A stretch of 9,193 nucleotides of DNA, from assembly GCA_002423305.1 (NCBI GenBank), contig DIVI01000008.1, positions 1 through 9,193 of the forward strand, read 5' to 3'. The translations under genes were made by a program, and so were the position numbers. The notes under the pieces are model-generated. The model made no database searches. It was given only the letters and a program-made list of their open reading frames with translations, and was not told where the DNA came from. The stretch comes from Methylococcus sp. UBA6136 (GTDB taxonomy: Bacteria > Pseudomonadota > Gammaproteobacteria > Methylococcales > Methylococcaceae). This document shows, piece after piece, positions 5,769-9,193 of the stretch (positions are counted from its first letter, which is position 1; each line of letters starts with the position of its first letter).

Positions 5769-7085
5769 TCAGGGGTCCATCTTGAGAACGGCTGTGACCC
5801 TCAGACCCCCAAGATCCACGGAGCGACTCAGTGTGAGCGCCCCGTGGTACTGGTCAACCAGGTCGCGAACGATGGACAACCCCAGACCGTGCCCCTCCCT
5901 GGTTTCATCCAGACGCACCCCGCGCTGGGTCAATCGCTGCATCTGTTCTTCCGTACACCCAATGCCGTCATCTTCGACGGTCACATAAAGATCGCCATCC
6001 TTTTGCTGCACATGGACGGCAATCTGTTCCTCAGCCCATTTGGCGGCGTTATCCAACAGATTACCCATCAGTTCCATGAAATCCTGCAGGTCAAAAGCGA
6101 CCGGTTCATTGCTGGCCTGCACCGTAAAGTCCAGCGGTTTTTCGGCATGGATCGTCCGCACCATCTTCACCAATCCGGACAGAGCCTGAAAGGGGTTTAG
6201 CGTCTGTGTCACATGCCCCGACCCGGCCAGACGGGCTCTACGCAACTCCGACTCGATGAGCTGCCGGATGGACTCGGCATAACGGGTAATGTCCTGACTG
6301 AGTTCCGGGTTTTCTGCCAGGGCAGGCGCCTGGGCCAGGCGGAACAACATGGCGAGTGGGGTCTTGATGCCGTGAGCCAGGTTGCCTATGGCATTGCGAG
6401 AGCGTTCAAGGCGCCGTTGTACCAGGGCTATCAGCCGCTTCACCTCGTCCGGTTTGGGGAGATCAGTCACTGTAGCGACAGCCCTGCCCCCACGACCCAG
6501 CATGAACATCTCATGACTCAGCTGAGTAAAGGGTTTGAGTGCCCGGCTTACAAACATCCACTGAATAATCAGCGCCAGACCGATGGTGACCCCGTTGAGC
6601 AGCAGAAACAAATTCCCGACCTCTGTGACATCGTGATCCAGATCGGAGAGATCTTCGCCGACCGAGATGCTGACCGGATGCCCTTGTACGGTGATGCCCT
6701 TTCCCAAGACCAGCAAAGGCTGTTGATGTGGGCCCATGGTGTGGCCTTGTTGCTCTTGGCCTGGCAACATGCTGGTCATGTGCACGGATTCCTCACCGAT
6801 GGACGGTGAAAACCTCCGTTCTCCCTTTGACTCCACAACGAAATAATGGCCGGAAAACTGCTGCCGATAAACCGGCAGCTGCTTCGCGATATCAATCGCC
6901 AGCTTGCCATCGGCATCGAAGCTGATCGCGTTTTGCAGCGCCTCGATGTCATGGTTGAGCCGCGTCATCATCTGCTCTTCCGCAATCAGCGGCGTCAGGT
7001 AGTTGCGCAGCCCCCATTGGATGCCAAATCCCAGGATCAGGATGAGTCCCAACCCGATATTGAGCCGGGTGCGCAGTTCCCTCAT
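5769..7085 (-). CDS. Membrane sensor histidine kinase, PhoQ-like
   Basis: A 438-residue kinase. The first membrane helix is at about 9-28 and the second at about 157-177, enclosing a periplasmic sensor domain of about 125 residues. A HAMP-like linker follows (SRALKPFTQLSHEM). The phosphoacceptor box is NLAHGIKTPLAML with H238. ATP-binding motifs are the N box NLLDNAAKWA (342-351), the G1 box EDDGIGC (371-377) and the G2 box GHGLGLSIV (398-406). The H-box and the C-terminal DQYHGALTLSRSVDLGGLRV resemble PhoQ-type kinases. The sensor domain contains a His/Met-rich loop (H102, M103, M106, H115, M117, H120), suggestive of a metal ligand, so the signal may not be that of PhoQ. The start overlaps the regulator stop by ATGA and lacks a good ribosome binding site, implying translational coupling. 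Confidence 0.92.
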   Translation of the reverse strand: MRELRTRLNIGLGLILILGFGIQWGLRNYLTPLIAEEQMMTRLNHDIEALQNAISFDADGKLAIDIAKQLPVYRQQFSGHYFVVESKGERRFSPSIGEESVHMTSMLPGQEQQGHTMGPHQQPLLVLGKGITVQGHPVSISVGEDLSDLDHDVTEVGNLFLLLNGVTIGLALIIQWMFVSRALKPFTQLSHEMFMLGRGGRAVATVTDLPKPDEVKRLIALVQRRLERSRNAIGNLAHGIKTPLAMLFRLAQAPALAENPELSQDITRYAESIRQLIESELRRARLAGSGHVTQTLNPFQALSGLVKMVRTIHAEKPLDFTVQASNEPVAFDLQDFMELMGNLLDNAAKWAEEQIAVHVQQKDGDLYVTVEDDGIGCTEEQMQRLTQRGVRLDETREGHGLGLSIVRDLVDQYHGALTLSRSVDLGGLRVTAVLKMDP

Positions 7086-7747
7086 GGCGAGACTGCCAGC
7101 AGATAGCCTTGCCCACGCCGGGTCACGATCCTCTCCTGCCCCAACTTTCGTCGCAGCTTGTTGATGTATACCTCAATCAGATTGGTATCCACGTCATGCT
7201 CGGCATCGTAAACGTGCTCTGCCAAATGATTTTTGCTGAGCAACTGACCGGGATGCAGCATGAAGGTACGCAGCATCCGAAATTCGGTGGCTGACAGGGA
7301 GATGAATGTGTCGGTGCCGAGGGTGACGGTCTGCGTCGATTCATCCAGCACCAAATCGCCCACCCTCAGCCGACCGGGCGCATGCCCATGCGATCGTTTC
7401 AATATGGCCCGGATTCGGGCCAACAACTCCTCCGAGTGAAAGGGTTTGCCAAGATAGTCATCGGCCCCAGCTTCGAGACCTTCGACCCGTTCATGCCAGG
7501 TATCGCGGGCGGTCAGAATCAGCACAGGTACCTTGTTGCTATTGGCTCGCCATGACTTCAGTACGGCCAATCCCGGCATGGTCGGTAATCCCAGATCCAG
7601 AACAATCAGATCATAGGGCTCGATGCTGCCTTGAAACTCGGCTTCCCCACCGTCCTGCACCCAGTCGACCACATAGCCTTCCTCTTTCAGCTCCGTCTGC
7701 AAGGAGAGGCCCAGGTCAGGGTCATCTTCCACCAGTAATAACCGCAT
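7082..7747 (-). CDS. OmpR/PhoP-family response regulator
   Basis: A 221-residue two-domain regulator. The receiver domain has the acidic pair D8/D9 (LLVEDDPD), phosphoacceptor D51 (VLDLGLP), T79 (LTARDTWHERVEGLEAG) and K101 (GKPF). The C-terminal winged-helix domain has FISLSATEFRMLRTFMLHPGQLLSK, the recognition-helix region VDTNLIEVYINKLRRKLG, and the wing RRGQGYLL. All key residues are present. The ATG at 7747 is chosen because MRLLLVEDD is the family's normal N-terminus and GAGG lies four to five bases upstream; an ATG at 7825 would add 26 unrelated residues. The PhoP/QseB-like sequence and the direct repeat just upstream suggest it binds hexamer-5-hexamer boxes. It probably acts with the kinase encoded next to it and regulates the divergent secreted-protein gene. 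Confidence 0.93.
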   Translation of the reverse strand: MRLLLVEDDPDLGLSLQTELKEEGYVVDWVQDGGEAEFQGSIEPYDLIVLDLGLPTMPGLAVLKSWRANSNKVPVLILTARDTWHERVEGLEAGADDYLGKPFHSEELLARIRAILKRSHGHAPGRLRVGDLVLDESTQTVTLGTDTFISLSATEFRMLRTFMLHPGQLLSKNHLAEHVYDAEHDVDTNLIEVYINKLRRKLGQERIVTRRGQGYLLAVSP

Positions 7748-7754
7748 GGCGCCT

Positions 7755-7776
7755 CGTTTAGGTTGGATTAAGGTTG
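7755..7776 (+). promoter_or_regulatory. PhoP-box-like tandem direct repeat
   Basis: Two adjacent 11-base units, CGTTTAGGTTG (7755-7765) and GATTAAGGTTG (7766-7776), agree at 8 of 11 positions; the AGGTTG words repeat exactly with a 5-base gap (GATTA). The first hexamer of each unit, CGTTTA and GATTAA, approximates the PhoP consensus (T/G)GTTTA-N5-(T/G)GTTTA. The box starts eight bases upstream of the response-regulator ATG and 79 bases before the secreted-protein ATG. One turn of helix per unit fits tandem dimer binding by OmpR-family proteins. Confidence 0.5.
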
Positions 7777-7782
7777 CTGGCG

Positions 7783-7788
7783 TAAATT
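7783..7788 (+). promoter_or_regulatory. Candidate -10 box of the secreted-protein promoter
   Basis: TAAATT matches four of six consensus positions. It lies 11 bases after the second hexamer of the direct repeat (GATTAA ends at 7771), close to the 11-12-base spacing typical of PhoP-activated promoters that lack a -35 element. The predicted start near 7795 would leave a leader of about 60 bases. Confidence 0.35.
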
Positions 7789-7815
7789 GGCCACCGTGGC
7801 CCCAGGGATTCCCTG
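7789..7815. repeat. Two adjacent 13-base palindromes in the secreted-protein leader
   Basis: GGCCAC-C-GTGGCC (7789-7801) and CAGGGA-T-TCCCTG (7803-7815) are each perfect 6-base inverted repeats with a single central base, one base apart. TTGGCC at 7787 can alternatively pair with GGCCAA at 7821-7826, enclosing both. They sit downstream of the candidate promoter and upstream of the ribosome binding site, so could be operators or a leader structure. Confidence 0.35.
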
Positions 7816-7855
7816 ATGAGGCCAAGGTCCTTTTTCAAAATAGGAGATGTTATCA

Positions 7856-8461
7856 ATGAAATCAAACGTAACTTTTTCAACCCTACTGGTTGCTTTGTTG
7901 TCTACCTCGCTGATGAGCACCCCCAGCTTCGCTGATCGGGATGGCGATCGGGATAGTGATCGTGACGGCTACAGCGATAGCCGTGATGATCGTGATGGTG
8001 ACCGCAGCTATGGTAGGTCTACGAAGACCAAACTGAAGGCCCGTCTCTTCTCGACCGTACAAGCCGGTGCCCGTGGTGAGGTGGAACTGGAAAGCAAATC
8101 CACCAAGCAGGAGTTTGATGCGGAGGTGAAACTGCCTCTGCCCAGCCTCTCGCTGAACATTCCGGATGTTGCCGCGGCGAGCGCAGCAAGCGTCACGCTC
8201 AGCCTCGCTAATGCCGGTGGCGTCTATGCCACTTGTGATCTTGACTACAAGGTTGAGCGTTACAGCTCTACCCGCAAGGCAGAGTTCAAGGTTGATCTGG
8301 CCAGCTACCGCGGTGCCGCTCCGGTCAGCCGCTATGGCAACTGCGTAGACACCAATGGTGCGCTGGTCATTCCGGCCGTTCAGGCGGGTGACACTGTCGC
8401 GATCGAAGTCGATACCTTCTCAGGTCCTTTCCTGACTGGCACTTTCGCCTTGGGTCGTTGA
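7856..8461 (+). CDS. Small secreted protein with Asp/Arg-rich (EF-hand-like) tract; function unknown
   Basis: A 201-residue protein with a signal peptide cleaved probably after A26 (STPSFA). The mature N-terminus is a low-complexity DRDGDRDSDRDGYSDSR run continuing to about residue 50. It includes D-S-D-R-D-G, the DxDxDG core of EF-hand, dockerin and thrombospondin-3 calcium loops, so calcium binding is possible but unproven. Residues about 58-201 look like a beta-rich domain with two cysteines (C127, C163) that could form a disulfide. The C-terminal half (GALVIPAVQAGDTVAIEVDTFSGPFLTGTF) reads as beta strands. No known family is recognised. ATG 7856 is chosen because AGGAG lies nine bases upstream; an ATG at 7847 abuts the ribosome binding site. 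It is divergent from the response regulator and is probably its target. Confidence 0.8.
   Translation: MKSNVTFSTLLVALLSTSLMSTPSFADRDGDRDSDRDGYSDSRDDRDGDRSYGRSTKTKLKARLFSTVQAGARGEVELESKSTKQEFDAEVKLPLPSLSLNIPDVAAASAASVTLSLANAGGVYATCDLDYKVERYSSTRKAEFKVDLASYRGAAPVSRYGNCVDTNGALVIPAVQAGDTVAIEVDTFSGPFLTGTFALGR
7934..7969 (+). repeat. Imperfect 12-base tandem repeat inside the secreted-protein gene
   Basis: Three consecutive units, GATCGGGATGGC, GATCGGGATAGT and GATCGTGACGGC, encode the DRDG/DRDS/DRDG tetrapeptides. Further degenerate GAT-rich copies continue to about 8010. Such a tract can expand or contract by slippage. Confidence 0.6.
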
Positions 8462-8513
8462 TTCCATGGAGGGATCGGTCTTGGAATCTCTCATTCTGAG
8501 ATCATGACAGCCC

Positions 8514-8546
8514 AGCCTCTCGGCCTCCGGTCGAGAGGCTTTTTTA
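8514..8546 (+). terminator. Rho-independent terminator after the secreted-protein gene
   Basis: AGCCTCTCG (8514-8522) pairs perfectly with CGAGAGGCT (8532-8540) around a 9-base loop and is followed by a T-run (8540-8545). It lies about 50 bases after the stop and only 30 bases before the next start codon, so it separates or attenuates expression of the two secreted-protein genes. Confidence 0.9.
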
Positions 8547-8575
8547 TATCTAAGCCATTGAGGAGGGAAATTGCC

Positions 8576-9193
8576 ATGCCTTCATTCATGCTCACAAAAG
8601 TCCGGCTCACCATCATGCTGGCCCCGTTGATCATGACGATCGTTGGCTCGACATGGTCGGGGCACGCTTCCGCCATGTCCGGGTTTGCAGAAAACGTGCA
8701 GAATCAATGTCGGTTGGCAGGTCGATCGGTGCCGAATCTGGGCTCCCCACCCTGCAAGACCTGTCATGTCGGTACTGCTGGACAGGAGTCAAAAAACAAT
8801 CTCAATGCCAAGGGCATCGACTATCGGTCCGGGCGAGTATTGGCTGCCTTCTGTCCGGACAAGCCATTGCCCCCATCCGATAATCATCCCCCTCAGCTCA
8901 CCCCAATCGCGACGCCCATCCAGGGAACGGCAGGCGTAACCATGTCATGGGGGATTTCCGCCACTGATGCGGATGGTGACCGTTTGATCATCAAGGCAAA
9001 GGGTCTGCCGAAAGGCGCAAGACTGCGTCGAGACGGCCAAAGCGGCGGTGAATGGCGGGCCACACTGACCTGGACGCCTTCCCAAAAACAGAACAATCGC
9101 AGCTATGCGGTGGTGATTCGGGTTAAGGAGAAAGGCCGTAAGCCTGCCCTCATGACAGAACAGGTGGTTCAGTTGACTGTTGGCAACGGTGTT
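8576..9193 (+). CDS. Exported CXXCH (haem c-type) protein with Ig-like domain, 3' partial
   Basis: The frame is open from the ATG at 8576 to the window edge (206 codons) with an AGGAGGGA ribosome binding site eight bases upstream. Residues 1-33 are a signal peptide (hydrophobic LTIMLAPLIMTIVG, ending GHASA). A short domain follows with C45, C60-K-T-C-H64 and C93. CKTCH is a CXXCH covalent haem-attachment motif, but C45 and C93 could instead form disulfides. After a proline-rich linker (PDKPLPPSDNHPP) an Ig-like/cadherin-like domain begins: QLTPIATPIQGTAGVTMSW, ATDADGDRL, KGLPKGARL, then TLTWTPSQ. This matches the putative-Ig (He_PIG) pattern. It may be an extracytoplasmic electron-carrying or binding protein. 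The first part follows a terminator, so it may have its own promoter or depend on read-through. The C-terminus is not visible. Confidence 0.75.
   Translation, partial: MPSFMLTKVRLTIMLAPLIMTIVGSTWSGHASAMSGFAENVQNQCRLAGRSVPNLGSPPCKTCHVGTAGQESKNNLNAKGIDYRSGRVLAAFCPDKPLPPSDNHPPQLTPIATPIQGTAGVTMSWGISATDADGDRLIIKAKGLPKGARLRRDGQSGGEWRATLTWTPSQKQNNRSYAVVIRVKEKGRKPALMTEQVVQLTVGNGV

Noticed and set aside
6615..6660. Acidic cluster before the second kinase membrane helix as a PhoQ-type acid patch
   Set aside because: The GEDLSDLDHD stretch is the ordinary juxtamembrane sequence of many sensor kinases and lies closer to the membrane helix than the PhoQ patch.
6213..6809. 198-codon plus-strand frame opposite the sensor kinase
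   Set aside because: The complementary strand encodes an uninterrupted kinase with all catalytic motifs; this frame is rich in Gln/His/Pro, as expected of a shadow.
7934..7969. CRISPR-like or short interspersed repeat array
   Set aside because: The 12-base units are contiguous, without spacers, and are coding sequence for the Asp/Arg tract.
8643..8939. Plus-strand frames of 98 and 76 codons inside the CXXCH gene
   Set aside because: Out of frame with the longer frame from 8576 that has a signal peptide, a strong ribosome binding site and an Ig-like domain.

Overview
The window looks like a chromosomal segment from a free-living gammaproteobacterium, perhaps from the sulfur-oxidising or environmental lineages. 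The basis is the moderately high GC, clear AGGAGG-type ribosome binding sites, a PhoP/PhoQ-like two-component pair, YdhR and DUF938 families, and an intergenic repeat of the CTTCGACAGGCTCAG type. This is a judgement from gene content; no rRNA or marker gene is present. There is no tRNA, CRISPR array, insertion sequence or phage gene, and I found no convincing new multi-gene defence or mobile system.

Layout. (A) 1-1237, minus strand: a probable operon of a DUF1269 glycine-rich membrane protein, a small cytosolic DUF2202 ferritin-like protein and a membrane protein that runs off the left edge. (B) 1401-2621, plus strand and divergent from A: an exported thioredoxin-like domain (CPHC) fused to a DsbD/CcdA-like membrane domain, probably a thiol-disulfide electron transporter. 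(C) 2622-2939: a non-coding stretch with a dispersed-type inverted repeat and a possible gene remnant. (D) 2940-4712, minus strand: a tight three-gene operon of a DUF938 (METTL26-like) methyltransferase, a short-chain dehydrogenase lacking the usual catalytic tyrosine, and a YdhR-like small monooxygenase with a GTG start. (E) 4713-5097: a 385-base intergenic region rich in inverted repeats.

(F) 5098-5652, plus strand: a second, exported DUF2202 ferritin-like protein with a strong terminator. (G) 5769-7747, minus strand: a sensor kinase and OmpR-type response regulator overlapping by 4 bases. (H) 7856-9193, plus strand: a small secreted protein with an Asp/Arg-rich tract, its terminator, then a secreted protein with one CXXCH haem-type motif and an Ig-like domain, cut by the right edge.

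How the parts may fit: the most testable link is between G and H. The 108-base gap between the response regulator and the divergent secreted protein holds an 11-base tandem direct repeat with the hexamer-5-hexamer layout bound by PhoP-like regulators, placed 11 bases upstream of a plausible -10 box. I infer that the regulator controls the secreted protein and perhaps itself. Blocks A, B and F share an envelope, metal or redox-stress flavour (two ferritin-like proteins and a thiol transporter), but no direct functional link is visible.
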